This document shows, in pieces, positions 22,801 to 36,519 of a stretch of DNA of 64,000 bases. Position 1 is the stretch's first letter; every line of letters begins with the position of its first letter. This DNA is from Branchiostoma floridae (taxonomy: Eukaryota > Chordata > Leptocardii > Amphioxiformes > Branchiostomatidae). Position numbers and translations under genes: made by a program. The stretch covers positions 21,247,807 to 21,311,806 of the forward strand of contig NC_049980.1 in assembly GCF_000003815.2 (NCBI RefSeq). The letters are read 5' to 3'. Under the pieces are notes generated by a model, which saw only the letters and a list, made by a program, of their open reading frames with translations, searched no databases and was not told the DNA's origin.

Positions 22801-25299
22801 AAAAGAGACAAGGATGAGTCTTTCATATCTTAATTATGCTGATCGTTGGAAATTGATATCCTATTTTGCACGCAACTGCTTCCTAAAAGTTTTGTGTCCT
22901 ACTTTGTGCGGCTCTGTCCCTGTTACTGGTTTATACCATGCTTTAAAGAGTTGTATATGTATGTTTTTTTTACCTCCACTTGGCAGAATCAAATCAATGC
23001 TTCACCAGGTTTTAGCCTGGCTCAACACGGATGTTGGGGTCGTATTTGTCATGTCAGATTTGTATGTTAAGAACCCAACGCACTAATCAAAAAGAGTAGA
23101 TGTGACCTTGCATGTCTGGTTAATTGCTCATAGCTTAGATGGTTTTTCATATCTAAAGCCACTGGGTAACTGCTTTAAATGACAGTTGACCAGTCTGATA
23201 GTTTATCACACATTTACACTGTGCTTTATTTCTTAGGTTTTCATGACCTTGGAATAATGAGGTGACTTGGTATGACTCTGCCATGTAGCAAATTATGTCA
23301 CAGCATTACTCACATTGAAATACTTGCAGCATGTATCCATGCTCTGACATTCCTCTGATTTGTTACACCATATAGGACAGTCAATATACATGATACATGT
23401 ACTAACAAGTGGTCTAAATTGTAAAAGAAAAAAAGAAATAGCCATGAATTCAAGAAACAAATGTTGAACCTATCCCAGCCTAACGTAGCAGTTGAAGTCC
23501 AGACGGGCACAGAGATAAGCCTGCTTCTTCTCCAGCTCATGATGGCTGGAAGGAAATGTTGGTTGCTGATTCTGCTTCCAGATAGAACCAAGGAGGTTTT
23601 AACCTCCTTCATAGAACCTAGGGATGATGTTCTTGGCTTTTCTGTCATCCTTTGCTGTCATGGGCCTCCTCCCAAAAGTATCCTGAAGGGTCGGTAATTT
23701 AAAAGCGAAAGAAAACCAGAACTCTGTGTCCATGCCTTCGTTCTTAGCTCTTCTGTGCTATGCCAGCAGTATTGAATTAATACTATGGATTTTGTTGATA
23801 AGAATTTTGACTGACTGAGTCATCCTAACAGGGGAAAAGTTTTGTCTTCTGCAATCTTCTGGAAAAAGATATGTACCCCAGTAATTTAAATCATGAAGGA
23901 ATTTAAAGAAAGAAAATATCATCAAAAAGAAGGGCTCAGATTGTCCTAGAATTTCAGCTTTCAAGCAATTTCTCCCAGGTTTTGTCAGAACTGCTCACTG
24001 TATTTTGTTCTTTTAAGTTAGATCTGTGAACATCCCCTGGTTATCTATAATGAGAGTCAGTGTACATTATATTCACATAGCTCAGTCATGAAAGTACATG
24101 TGATATTTTGAGATGTGATTCAATATCACCTGCTTCAATGTAATAGGAATGGATCTTGGCACCATGTGAATACTAATAAATGAAACTGAAATTTTACATA
24201 CAGAAGAGGTTTTGACAGACACATGTATACTTTATGCCATTAGTATCATGTTTATGTGTTCCCTATGCAAATTGTAAAGAGAATAGTGATCAATATGTAA
24301 TGTTGGTAATCGCAGTTTTAGAAATTTAATCAGGCACCAAAGGCCAATTTTATTGTAGGTCGCTGTGCAATTTTCATGCTATAGAATTTGTAAGCAGGCT
24401 ATGGCAGCCTTTTCCATTAAAAAACAGCTAAATTTTGCAGGACATATGTACAGTATATTTAACATGACATATTTTTCATTACAATCACACACAAAGTGAA
24501 ACCTGTACACAAACAAGATTGCTGGTGTGCATACGACTGGTTGCAGGTGTAATACCAACATTCTCCCCAGACTGTTATTGGAAAAACTTACGATTATTCA
24601 TGAGCTTCATCCTTGGGTATTGATTCAAGGTTAGGGATGAAACGTACCCTACTCTCATGGACAGTACAAGTGAAGGAACTATTCTTGGAGCGGCTTTTCT
24701 GAAGCAGAAGTAATCCTGTTGACATGAATTTCTCTTGCATTTGAAAGAGAAATGGTCAGTTATACCACATGATTTACAGACCTCTCCTTCTAGCTGAAGA
24801 TGCTGTAATGGTTTTCTCCTACAGTGTAGAATAAAGAGGCGGTAGGTTAGGTATGCATTGAAGTTGCTGTCACTCTGAGAAGGGCACTGCAACTCACTTT
24901 TGGGTGCTACATGTTGAAAAACAACTCATGAGAATGGCTTCATGTACAATGGAAAACCCTGTGATATATATATGTGGGACATTATGCTGTCACTGGTCCT
25001 GTCCTGTTGATCTTTTTGCAAACCTCATCTGGGAACTTACTTGTATGATAGAAATAGAATGCATGTGGCAAAGACAGAATGGAGGAAAAGCATTGTTCTT
25101 GTACAGTGACTGGATATGAAGGGACTATAAACTGTTATGCTAGGTTGATGTTTTTGTGCACTTGTGTTTGAGTGCTGTCATGCAGTTATCTGCTGACGGC
25201 TTCTGTCCGTTCACAGTGTATACACTTCCAAAGCTTATAACATAAGGCCACACAAATTTGATTTCTCCATTCTCAAATTTGCTGCTTCATTTTCTACCT

Positions 25300-25660
25300 T
25301 CGCCAAGAAGGTTATGATTTCGGCTTTGCCATTGCATGGGTCTGTATAAGTCGACAACATGTGGATGGATTTTCATAATATTTGGTATTTGAGTTTAATA
25401 CTGTAGTTGTGGAAAGGAAGGTCAAGTTTAAAAATGGCTCACTAGGCAATTTCCGCCAGTGCTGCAGCGGGCTGTGAATTTTGCACATTTGTTCTTGGCC
25501 AACATAACTTAAGAAGCTATCATTGGATCTTAATGAAATTTGGTAGGTGAGTAGCAGTTTACCAAAAAGGAGGTCAAGTTTGAAGTGGTTCCCCTGGCAT
25601 TTTCTGTCAGTACTGCAGTGAGCTGTGTGTATCTGTTATCAGCATAACTTGAGAAGCCTT
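25300..25660 (+). repeat. Old dispersed repeat (gccaagaaggttatg family)
   Basis: The segment starts cgccaagaaggttatgattt and contains two related sub-units with the phrases gatggattttcataatattt and ggatcttaatgaaatttggt, each followed by a similar aaggtcaagttt block. Sequences of this type are widespread in marine invertebrate genomes. It has no coding content. Ends are approximate. Confidence 0.5.
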
Positions 25661-27316
25661 GTTTCTTCTAGTTTTCAACAAAAAAGTATACAGGATATAA
25701 GTCAACCCCTAAATGTTATATTTTGGAAGCAACAGTTGAAGAAAGTGTTGCATCTTTTCTAATGTTTTGTGCATTAAAATCCATATTGTTGTGCTTCATT
25801 CATTTCATGCAGAATGGGGAGTCCTAATATTAGATTGAAATGTCCTTGTCTTAGCTTAAAAATATTCAGACGAATAAGATCAGCATAGTGGTTGCCCTGA
25901 GGAAGCTTGCATTGGCAACATGTAAGATAAAACAGACTTATTTATAACCTGAATGCCAACAACTTGGTCATGATCTAAGGTTACCCAGATTGAACCAGAC
26001 TTGAACTGTTCCCAGTACGTGCTTACAACAGAGTACTCCAGTTATTCTTGGATTGGAAGAGTATTTTGAGCATGACATGCATATATACGGAATCCTTTTA
26101 CTGCTTATGATGTTATATTGGTTTACGTGCTAATTTTCAGCCCATTTTATAATGAGATTGCTAAAACTTTGATCTATTATGCAGTTGTATGTGGTTGAAA
26201 GTGTTGTGTCCTTGTACTGTTTATGATATCACTGCCAGATATTCTTTTACTGGGTCATGTCAACATCAGTGTACAACATACATGTATATTTAAACATGGA
26301 ATGTATAATTATTTGGCTGAGAATAGATGGATAAAATCCATAATATTTGATGCCAATGAGGGCTATCTGGATAAAGACAAGGAAATACAAATAATGCAGA
26401 AGTGCTGGTCAGTAAATTGTGTTAAATGATCCTGTCTGATCTAATGTAGCTGTGAATTTATTGTAGGATGGTCCTGAGGTCATAACTCCTGATGCAGTGT
26501 ATGTAAAGACTGGGCATTCATCTGTGTTCCCTGGCATGCATGTGCCTGTATGTGCTCATGTGCAACTAAATTATAACTGTTGGATTTTGCTATTTGCAAT
26601 TAGTCAAGATCTATTCATACTAGTGTTTTTGTATCCATGGTATACAATAAATGTTGCCTTGTAAGTGGGGGAAAATGGGAATCAAATGTTGTACATTTTT
26701 GCCCTTCATTTTTCTTCGTTTGGCTACTTGTAAGGCAGTCATTACTCCATTCATAACACACACATTCAGCTCCCTCCACTCCAGACATCAGAAGTGGGAC
26801 AGGTGAACACTTAAGGCCTCACACCTGGCCACACCTCAGTAACCACCACCTCTCTTAGTATAATTGTAGAACATATACAGATGGAGTCTGTTCAAAATCT
26901 ATTTGACATTTGTCTCTTAAAAAGTCAAAAGGCTTATCACTTGTTTTCCTGTCCCTGACCTTCATACATCAATCTTGAATGCTTTGTGGAACACCACTAC
27001 TGCAATGTGCTAGTCTTGAAGGGTGTTGATAAGCAAATTATAAAGTTATGCATGTTTACTGCTTATCATCTCAACTATGGCTGGCAACTAACTTAAATTT
27101 TTTTTAAAGAAATTAAATGGAATAACTGAATGAGAGAAAAAAATGCATCCCAAGATTGACTCAACAGAAGGCTGATTAATGAAGTTTAATTGCATTACAT
27201 GCATTGTTGAATGGAAGAACACAAGTATTTGCGGTTGATACTAGACCTGAATGGTACATTAGGCCATTTTGTTTCAAGACAGAAAAAAAAAAGATGAAGT
27301 GGATACAGCCAATCAT

Positions 27317-27740
27317 TAGCCTGGGTACCATCCGGAAAGTAGTTCGCTCCGGCGTTCATTATATACTATATACAGTCGCTTCTAGCTCTGACATTCATTA
27401 TACACTATATACAGTCGCTTCTCTGTGTTTCCGTCTGGGAACGCGGACCATCTCAACGTCTGGAATCGTCCAAATTTTGGAAGCAGGCGCTGATTGGTCC
27501 CTACACATGAGCGAAATATGGAATGGATTCAAGCGCTCGTTCGAACAGACGTTCCAACACCGGACAAGCCCTCTGCCCGCTCGTGGGAGGCCTGTTGTCA
27601 TCGAACAAGCGCTCTAGAACCTATTCCTAGATTCGCTCATTAACTGACGTTACCGCCAAACGGTTTGAATGCGCACATCTCCAGATGGATAGCAGAAGCG
27701 AACGTAGGAGCGAACTACTATCCGGATGGTACCCAGGCTA
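27317..27740. mobile_element. 424-bp inverted-repeat transposon with 9-bp target duplication
   Basis: The termini are tagcctgggtaccatccgga and its complement, with about 33-bp near-perfect arms. The target duplication GCCAATCAT is perfect (27308-27316 and 27741-27749). The 9-bp size suggests a Mutator-like non-autonomous element. A tandem-like internal block (cattatatactatatacagt) occurs near 27356-27418. No transposase is encoded. Confidence 0.85.
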
Positions 27741-29618
27741 GCCAATCATAGGTTGGCACTGGAATATCATATATAGTATTACATCTTACATTTTTTCTTC
27801 AAACTGGGGATAATCAATGCATGGGGATGTTATCAATGAGATCAAGTCAACCTAACATGTACCACACAAGGTCACAGCATAACAATGCACATTCATTTTT
27901 CATCCTGACTTTTTTTGCTGTCCAAACCAATGTCAGACATATCAAATAAATGTGTTTACTCTTGTGTTCTGTGTGCAGGTATCCCTGGCATCAGGTGCTG
28001 ACCATGCAGCTGTTGATCTACATAAGACATGTCCATCTGCAGAGCTGGTCACATGATGCAGGAAGCTTCACCCTGTCCATAGTGCAAGTTGGTAGTCTCT
28101 GTTCCATGTCAGCTCAGTTTTCTGACTGGCCAAGAAATAGTCAGAACATACCAGGTATATTTGATGTGGGGGTGTATCCTGACCTGCTACGAAGGCATCA
28201 AAGATGAAACCATCATTTTCTGTACAGGAACGAAAAACGTCTAAGTGTACAAACTACATTGTTAGCTAACCTCCAACAAACAAATGTATCCAAAATTGAA
28301 TAACATAACTTCAGGAATGAAATAGAATTGGCAATGTGTGCATGTATTCCTGAGTCACATTATGTTAAACTTAAATGTTATGAATATGACAGTAAAATCA
28401 GCATCTTTGGAGACTCAAAGAATAGGAACTACCATACTTTGTCCACTGTATGAATATGACACACTTACTTTTGTTATTTGGATCCTAGAGGAAATGGCAA
28501 TATTTTACAACCTGCACAGTACAATGATGGTAACTTTTAAGTGATATGGACTGTGTCTCTCATACTGATATGTCGTAAAAGGTTGACCATACAAATGGTA
28601 CGGTTTGCTTTTGAGCTTTAATTAGCCATATAATGGCAACTGTTCTGTAATAATAAGCCAAGATTACATTGTAATGTATTTTGGTGAAGTCTTGATGAGA
28701 TTGTGTGCCATCTAGACTGGTGGAGGCATCAAACATAGTAATAAAATCTGCAATTCTTGGATATGCGTTATTTGCTCTCTGACGTTTAAAACCTGTCAAT
28801 CTGAGGATTGGCATGGAAGTGGAAAAATTAATTGATCTACTACATTCTTTTATTTCCACCACACTGTTACAGTAGAACTTGCGGCGTATTTATTGCCAAG
28901 CAGATGTAACTTTTTAGTGGGTGGATCAACGGTCTTAACTTACAATGCAAAATGCAAGAAAGAGACTCTTTGAACAGACATGGATTTTTGTAAGCATTTT
29001 TAACCTGTCATCAGCCCTTGCAGTACTATGATGAGACCACCACCGAATGGAATGTGTTATGGAGACTGCAGAGGTCTAGCTGATGGGTGGAACATCATGA
29101 TCTGAACCACTGGAGCTTTGCATGTCGTCAGTCTTGAAATTGCTCCAGTTCATCACAGCTCCGATAAAAAAAAGTCTGGACGACTTCACTAAATCATAGT
29201 ATCTCCAATGTGAACAGTTTTAAGAAGCATAATGGTGTCTCCCATACGTACCACAAGTAAGCACCACAACAGTGCAGTTTGAACATAATGATAGGAGAAC
29301 CCAACCCCATATTGGCCAGGATCCAGAATCGCATTAACAACCAGATAAAGTTAACATTGTATCTTGATTCCTCCAGCAGCCAGTTTATAAAGAATACCCC
29401 TGCATGAAGACCACTTAAACTGAGTTCATTCCTCAGGTGGTCTTATTCAGTTCAACTGACAACTTGCATTAGAGAACCTTAGCCAATGTTGAAAATTGCC
29501 CCCTCCCCATAAAATAAAAGCTAGCCCCGCTACGAGTCAAAGGAGGCTAAGGTTTTGGGATGATATAATTAACATGTATTTTCAAACTGCTGGCTTATCG
29601 CTGAACTCATGCTACAGT

Positions 29619-29795
29619 TACTCTCCAAGCAGAGGTTAGGCTCCGGCTGTTTTTTTTAGTCGTTTTTATCAGGCTTTCTATTTTGTATTTTATTTTGCTG
29701 GCATACTTCAAGAAAAATGACAAAATAGAAAGTCTAAAAACGACTAAAAAAGATGTTAAAAAAACAGCCGGAGCCTAACCTCTGCTTGGAGAGTA
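29619..29795. mobile_element. 177-bp hairpin MITE with 8-bp target duplication
   Basis: Long arms begin tactctccaagcagaggtta and run about 70 bp with few mismatches, so nearly the whole element folds into one hairpin. GCTACAGT is duplicated exactly on both sides (29611-29618, 29796-29803). An 8-bp duplication fits a hAT-type element. Its termini match the COG1-intron element at 16513-16636. Confidence 0.85.
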
Positions 29796-30307
29796 GCTAC
29801 AGTAGCTGTTATGTCCTAATTTATCAGACTAGGATATGCATGAATGCATAGACATTCTGCAGGCAATATTTTCAAAGTTATGCACATAGATGTTGCAGAT
29901 AAACTGGAACTGGCCTGGTCTCAAGTTATCTTTATTGGACATTGCTGCCCAAAGAAGGATTATTCCAGATTGATTCATTGTTCTTTTAAACTGTGACTAA
30001 CCACAAGTTGCAGACAAACACACAATGATATCCATATTGAAAGTATACATGGAAGAAGGTGGACTAGAGAGAAGTTACTCTGCAATGTGCATAATTTACA
30101 TTGAATGATGGCTTTACACTTACCCATAAAGCACCTGTTAGCAGTCTGTAAATGCCAGCTCCCAGTTACTCCCCAAGTGAAAATTTTGTATGCTTGTTGC
30201 AGTAGAGAAGCTGCTTGGGATGGTTTAATTGGTTGATGTTCATACTCAAAAAGCTCCCTTACAGAGTTTGAAACTTGTACTTATACTGATCTTTTCTCAT
30301 TCTTTAG

Positions 30308-33109
30308 AGTACATGATGCTCTTTGCCTTGGTAAGAACCTTTCTTCAAGACTTTTCCTCAGCTACTCTAGAGTCTGTGTCATCCCTTTGTTTGAATCAAC
30401 TGAAGCTTCCCTAACTTCTTTATGCCAGCCATCTCTCACCCTGTATTGATTGCCAAATTACTGTAGGGATTCGCTGGAGTTTTGTGGTTGAAATTCAGGG
30501 GTGGATTTGGCATGCCAGGCCCAATCAGTATTCCAGCCACATACACACTGTGCCTATGTTCTCCCATACATGGCAGGGGTGAGTTATAAATAGCATACAT
30601 CTCTTATAACTGACTTCTTGTTATCAATATCCCCTAAAGCTGCTGTGTGACTAAACTGTACTACACTGTCCCTTGTCTTAAGCATTTGTATATTCTATAC
30701 TGGCTGTTGAGTGGGAAAACTGGACGTGAAATAGTTTCTGGTTTGACAGTAAAACAAATATATGGGTAGAACTTTACTAGTACTTAAAGTACTATAAGGG
30801 AGAACTCATGGCCATTACTCACTGCTGTCCTACATGATACTGCTGAACCACTATAACAGTGCAGGTGTTTTGCTCCTTTAATATGGTGTGTGTGTGTGTG
30901 TGTGTGTGTGTGTGGAGGGAGGGCGCACGCACGCAAATGTATGTGGACGGGGGTTTGACCTTAAGTAGCCGTGGATGGATTATAATATTCGGTAATGTGT
31001 AAGGTATTGCGATACTGAGGATGCCCATTGTGGGCCTGCTAGCAGCCTTCCTTGTTTAGGTTCAAGTCTTGAAGTTTTAAGATGGTAGGGGACGAGGCAT
31101 ATTTTTTTCATGAACCAGTATTCCACATAGCATTCCGCCCATCATGCACAATAGTCCATGGCCATGCATGCCTCCAGGGAAGCACAAGACTGTCAGATCA
31201 CTTTTCTGCCTTGTATAACATCAGACTTTGGATTTGGGAACATTCTTGACTCCATATCATTTTGATTTCCTTGTGTCTAGGTTGGGACTTGTAGTCCGGA
31301 GACTAATAGAAACAGTAGACTTCGACTCTTGTTGTGAAAACAGTCTCAATTGGTTCTCTGATGGAGTAGTACACACCCTTGACCTTCACATGTCAGTAAT
31401 CAGTTAATAAGCTCAGCTAAGCCCCAGGGTGATAAAATAGCAGTGTGGTCATATTTCAGTCAAGCTCTTAAAGCTATGTTGATACAAGAACATGTTCTGT
31501 AAGCTGGGACTGTCACCTCCTCCTGCTCTTGTAAAAAATTTGTATTTGTAGCTGTGAATGAACAACCTTAAGTGATTTTCCAACCTTATGAAATTATTCA
31601 TGAACGTTCATTACAGCTGTACTTGATACTGCAAAGATTTGTAATGAAACTTTACGTTTGTCTTCACACCGCCAGCAACACCTGTCTCTATAAATCTGAA
31701 GGTTTTACCTGCAGGGGTTTGACCACTAACAAACAAGCTTACTGCTGTTGTTCTTTTTGAAGAGTTGCATGTATTTTGGTCAACTTCCTTCCTTTCTTGC
31801 TCATTTCTTCAAACACGTCCCCTTTATTACTATTTTCCCATATTCACCCAAAATTGCCAAAATATATCCTTATTTTGATGCCTCATCATGCAACTTGAAA
31901 AGAACAGCTCCAACCGCTTTTAAAGTGGTGAGCATCAGGTGCAAGCTCAAATTACTTTTTTAGCTGAATGAACTCTAACCTCATGACCTTTCACCTCACG
32001 TTATTCTGAAGCATTCTCTGTTTTACTGGCATGGTTTATTGTGCGGCTCCTTAAATGAGTTTCAACAATTATTTTGACATTTAGCATTTACAATGATATA
32101 CAAATGTCTGCTGAGCACTTCTTGGCAATTTTGTTACCATTTTGTCATCACTGTACGAATAGCATTGAATAGCACAATGCATCACACTAAGCTAAGTGAG
32201 CACATATGTTTGTATCTCCTTGTGACAAGTGGGTACTAGTCTACCATTGTATAGTGATCTCAAAATGTCAAACATCCATAGTAAAGCTATGTAACCACCT
32301 GTAAATGACATGATTTGCTGTAATATTTGGACAGATGGGAAATTGTTTTCTAGCTGGATCATGGAGCACAGCAAAAAGATATGTCTCCTCATATTCTGAG
32401 ATAAGATTCACCATACCTTTAACCCTTCCTTTATCCTTTACAGGATTATATTGGTATGCTTCAGACAAACTCCAACCATGACAAGGAGACTCTCAATAGG
32501 ATGAAGAGCTTGATGGAAGGGATGTAAGATCTCATACCAAGGAGTTTATAGTACCCCTATAACTGCCTTGCTCATTCCAACCATACCTTGTTGAAGTAGC
32601 TGCAGTTCCTCTCTGCACAGAAAGGGGGAAATATCTGGTCTTAGTAATTAACCCTAAGCAAACAAGTCTGGATGACAAAGTCTGCTCAAGGACAATTCAT
32701 CTTTAGGATTCATTGGTTTGACACAAACAACTTCTGGACACAATGTACAATTCAAAGGGTTAGTATTGCAGTGTAATGTGTGTAATAGGAGGGTTCACGC
32801 AGGAAAGTGTAGCCTGGAGTCCAGCCTTGTTCGGGAGCGGAACAAAGCGAACAAGGTTGAACTCCAGGCTAGGAAAGTGGGCATGTTGAATGATAATTCT
32901 GTTTTTCCACCTATTAATTACCTATTACTGATGTTATTCTCACATCTTTGAACTGTAACATATTGGGGGAGATCCTATATTATATCCTGGCTGCTCTAAC
33001 ATCTGATCAGATAGTAAAGGAGCTATTGGAGCAGATGTATGTTGCCCAGGATGCCATACAGACTGACATTCCCATCAGTTGGATCTCCACATTATATGCA
33101 CCCCTGTAG
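30308..33109 (+). CDS. Candidate exons of an unidentified gene (3' part)
   Basis: Several segments with good splice sites read like protein: 30308-30330 (EYMMLFAL), 30529-30578 (ends in phase 2), 31281-31391 (starts LGLVVRRLIETVDFDS and ends at gtcagt), 32444-32523 (DYIGMLQTNSNHDKETLN, ends at gtaaga), and a terminal segment that ends with a TAG at 33109. The last is open from about 32973 (EILYYILAALTSDQIVK) or from 33011 after a cag acceptor. The leucine-rich helical look suggests a HEAT- or ARM-type protein, but I do not recognise the family. Phases fit among the first segments but not between 31391, 32444 and the last one, so at least one exon or boundary is missing. Exons further upstream are expected. 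Confidence 0.38.
30886..30914. repeat. (TG)n microsatellite
   Basis: About 15 uninterrupted TG units. Confidence 0.95.
32810..32871. mobile_element. 62-bp miniature inverted-repeat element with 8-bp target duplication
   Basis: It runs from tagcctggagtccagccttg to its near-complement ending ccaggcta. GGAAAGTG is duplicated exactly at 32802-32809 and 32872-32879. The terminal 8 bp (tagcctgg) are shared with the 424-bp element at 27317, so the two may use related transposases. Confidence 0.8.
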
Positions 33110-36100
33110 CACACTTTGTTTGTATATCTATCTGTATTCATGAGCTTTTATAGAACAATGTGGCAGCTTTTTACTTGGGAAGTTAACATGGGTTAGAAAT
33201 CTTCACCATAATATGGAGTATATCAGACTCTAATGTGTGTTTGAAATGTAAAACCTTAATTCTCTCAAGGACGTATGAAAACCCCATTAAAGTCTAGCAT
33301 CTCCTTGAGGTTTACTGTTAAAGGGGAAATGTTTGATTTGATTTCATGGTATGGAGAAAATGGAGTGTTTGCAGTGTTTTAAAGGTTGCATTAAAAACAA
33401 GGGGAGGCGGACAGAAGACAGAACCGAAATGTTTTCAAGTTGGTGGTTTTATGTCCATGGCAGACAGTCACAGCAAAACCATGACCATAAAAGTAAAACC
33501 ACTGCAAACAGTAAAACCACTGCAAACATTTCCCCCTTTGCAGTACCATGTCCAACCTTTCCAGTGTCAGAAGTTGCTGACAACACTCTATTAATGCCTA
33601 GATTTGAATTACACAATGGACCAACAAACAACAGACCATCAGGCTGCTGGCTGTTTACCTAGCTCCACAAGGTGATAATGCCGTTTTCACAGCATATTTA
33701 GGGTTGATTTGCCTATCACGGTGGTAATCTTCGTAGTCAACACTGATGCTAGACAAGCCCTGGAAAGTGGGTCAGCATTTGCACCACAAAGGTAAAGGGA
33801 CAATTATGAGATTATATACCACAAACAGTGGAAAATGCCGTCAGCAACAAGGATGATGTATGCTTCCTGATTATGTAGATCCTGATAGATTATATCATTG
33901 TTAAACTAAGTTGTATGGAAGGTTTATTTTCTTAAAATCATACCTATCTCAGGACTGTTCCAGAAGTTGAAATGGATCACTGAATGTAGAGATTGGCCCT
34001 TGCAGGTATGTTGTGTGTAGGGCATACAATATGTTTGATATGTGAATGCAGATAAACATCAAGATGTGCTATTCTCACATTGTAGTAACCAGGCAGACTC
34101 AGCTTTGAAAGACCAAGGAGGTGGTAACTTCACAATATCAACAACCAATGAATCAATAAAAAATGATCAAGTTATGTCCAGTCAAGCAACATTTAGTTGG
34201 CCCACACATTATTGTGCTAAGTGTGTATCATTACATTTCTAAGGAGCAGCTGGTCTCAGTAAATGGCCAACAAGAGCAATGCATCTGTAACTGGTTGGAT
34301 AGGGAGAAAATGACTTATTTAGGGTGCAAGTTTAAAAAAAAATAGTGGTTCATCATGATTATAGAACAGAAACAACAAGGGAAGTGCAATGTGTTATCTG
34401 ATCTACTACTTTTAAAAAAGTTACACAAAGGGCCTCTTCCAATTGTTGTTTTAACGTAATACACTTAAGGTCAGGACTTACATAAAGATAGAAATGCAAC
34501 AATATCGGGTGAAATTTATGAATGTGATATCTACTAGTACTGCAGGAACCTTCAAGACTATGGAATCAAATTGTAGACTATAAAAAATATAGGGTACTGT
34601 ACCACTTCAGTCCAGGTATGACAATAATACTGCTTTTTTTTACCTGACCTGAATTTATAAGATGGCAAAAGAGCAAAGGTTAGGAGTCACTGAACTTCAG
34701 TGAACTCTGCTTATTTCTACTACATGTATATGCAATGAATAGTCTGGCGTAGTTTAAACCCTTGAGCACATAGAAATAGGCATCACACCTTAAAGTCCAT
34801 TGTTATTAAAACAGAAAATACTAAAGGGGGAAACAGTTCTCCAGAGTCTTAAGAGACCAAAAGAACCTGTGTCCTTCACATTCCATACTCTAGTATTTCT
34901 GCTATGTATGGTTGAGCCAGTAGCTGTAAGGTAATGCCAAAGGAAGTTAAAGGGGAAAACGTGTGAAGATTAGTTATCTTGCATTGTGATACTTTGTTTT
35001 AATACAAATATGAACTAAGTTACAATACATGTCATATTTCACATGATCAGGTCAAATTAAGATTAAGGGTGATATCAGTTTAGATGGTGCCCTTAGTCCT
35101 CTGATATCCAGTTGAGCCAAAAATGTTTCCCTAGGCTCAAACCATTCAGATAACAGGGCCATTTGATGTTGTACTTCTTGATCACATTCATATGGTCATT
35201 ACAAAACTTGGTCCACTTATAAAGCAACGTTCAAACAATCAGCCATTTCCATACAATGAAAATAATTGTTTGCTCCTAAGAGGATCAAAATGACTATTTG
35301 TTTATAAATAGAAGTGGTGTTGATAAGAATTAAGGCGGTCATTGGCTATTTGAAAAACAGATTAATATTGACAATCGCAGATTGACAATAGCTGAGCCAT
35401 CTACTCATTTCCTCTCGTTTTTTTTCGCTCAAAACTTATTTTGCGCACATGTCACATGAACCGTACAGTTAAAGCTAGCCGCATACTTTTGTGCTTACCC
35501 ACCAATTCTCGCCCACACCTAATAATATTCAGCAGTTGAATCACATCACAAGAATAAATTAGATAACGTGAACAATATAATTTCATGACGGCACATTGAC
35601 AATAACATGGGTGCAAATGTTAACATTATATGACTAGTCTTTTTACACAGCAAACAACGACTCGAGTGTTTAAAAAGTTAGGCTAGATTCTGTTGCGACA
35701 AAATCGTACAAGATTACAAGGGAAGGTGGAGACCTGTCAGCTGGCTATGGAGTGATGTTTTCAATGTTCTACTGCAGTCTGGAGAAACATACAAACAGAA
35801 TATCCCGTCGCCGGTACACTGGTGGGCGATTTTGACCCGACCCCAACACAAACTGATAAAGGAGTTTTGATGACTAATCTTTGCTCGGCTTCCCGCCACC
35901 CCGTGCACACCTTTCTCGATCACCTGGCAGACAAGTCATCGGACACGCCAGGTGTCCGTCCCCTAACCCCGCCCTTTGCGTTTCCCCGCCGAGCTAATTT
36001 CTGCCCTGCTGTCCAATCAGGTATCAGAGATATGTGACCGCATTCACATTATAAGGAGAAATGATGAGAATAGTTCGTTCTTACAAATAGCTGTATGTCA

Positions 36101-36324
36101 TCATGCAAACACTTTGAAAACAACAGAACTCCAATACAGCTAAAGATTTAGATCATCTGAATCAAGTACTACATTAATGGCGAAAGATGTGTCAATAGTA
36201 TTGTTGAAGTGCTTTCATAGTTGCACCAACATTAGCTACAACGTCTACAATGTGATCATCTTTCCTCCTAATTCTAAATTGGTAGAAATCGGACCAATGA
36301 GAGGGAAGAGAGACCACATGGAGG
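33110..36324. other. Intergenic region before MEX3
   Basis: No supported gene. Around 33338-33545 lies a diverged member of the cggtggtttt repeat family, with the tandem phrase gtaaaaccactgcaaaca twice. The rest is AT-rich and featureless to my reading until the MEX3 promoter. Confidence 0.5.
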
Positions 36325-36332
36325 TGACGTCA
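36325..36332 (+). promoter_or_regulatory. CRE-like palindrome in the MEX3 promoter
   Basis: TGACGTCA lies 188 bp upstream of the MEX3 start codon, with an inverted CCAAT-like ccaatgag about 30 bp before it. Binding by a CREB/ATF factor is expected from the motif but not shown. Confidence 0.5.
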
Positions 36333-36519
36333 GCCTAGTTTGAGAAGCAGTACAGAAGCAGACATTTTACCGCGCTAGGCCAGCACTCTAGAAGGCGAGG
36401 CCAGGCGATACACACGTACGGACATTTCCCCCTAAACTGTGCAAACCACTCTATTTTTGTATGTCGAACCGATAGAACTTTAGCTGTTTCTATTCCCTCT
36501 CCTGCTCCTCTCCCCTATA

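Larger units (their letters stand above)
19822..30307. other. Long region with no supported gene after COG1
   Basis: It begins with the COG1 3' UTR, whose end I cannot place; a polyadenylation-like signal (aataaa) occurs near 26647. The region holds an old dispersed repeat (25300-25660) and two inverted-repeat elements (27317-27740, 29619-29795). Isolated exon-like stretches occur at 21957-22063, 27979-28090 and 29033-29081, but they are too short or too poorly bounded to annotate. Confidence 0.5.

Noticed and set aside
27979-28207. Exon-like segment starting YPWHQVLTMQLL after a gtgcag acceptor
   Set aside because: The acceptor is good, but no convincing donor or neighbouring exon in phase was found. 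It may belong to the unidentified gene ending at 33109.
29033-29081. Exon-like segment YYDETTTEWNVLWRLQ
   Set aside because: Only 16 codons, with a weak donor (gtctag) and no linked exons.
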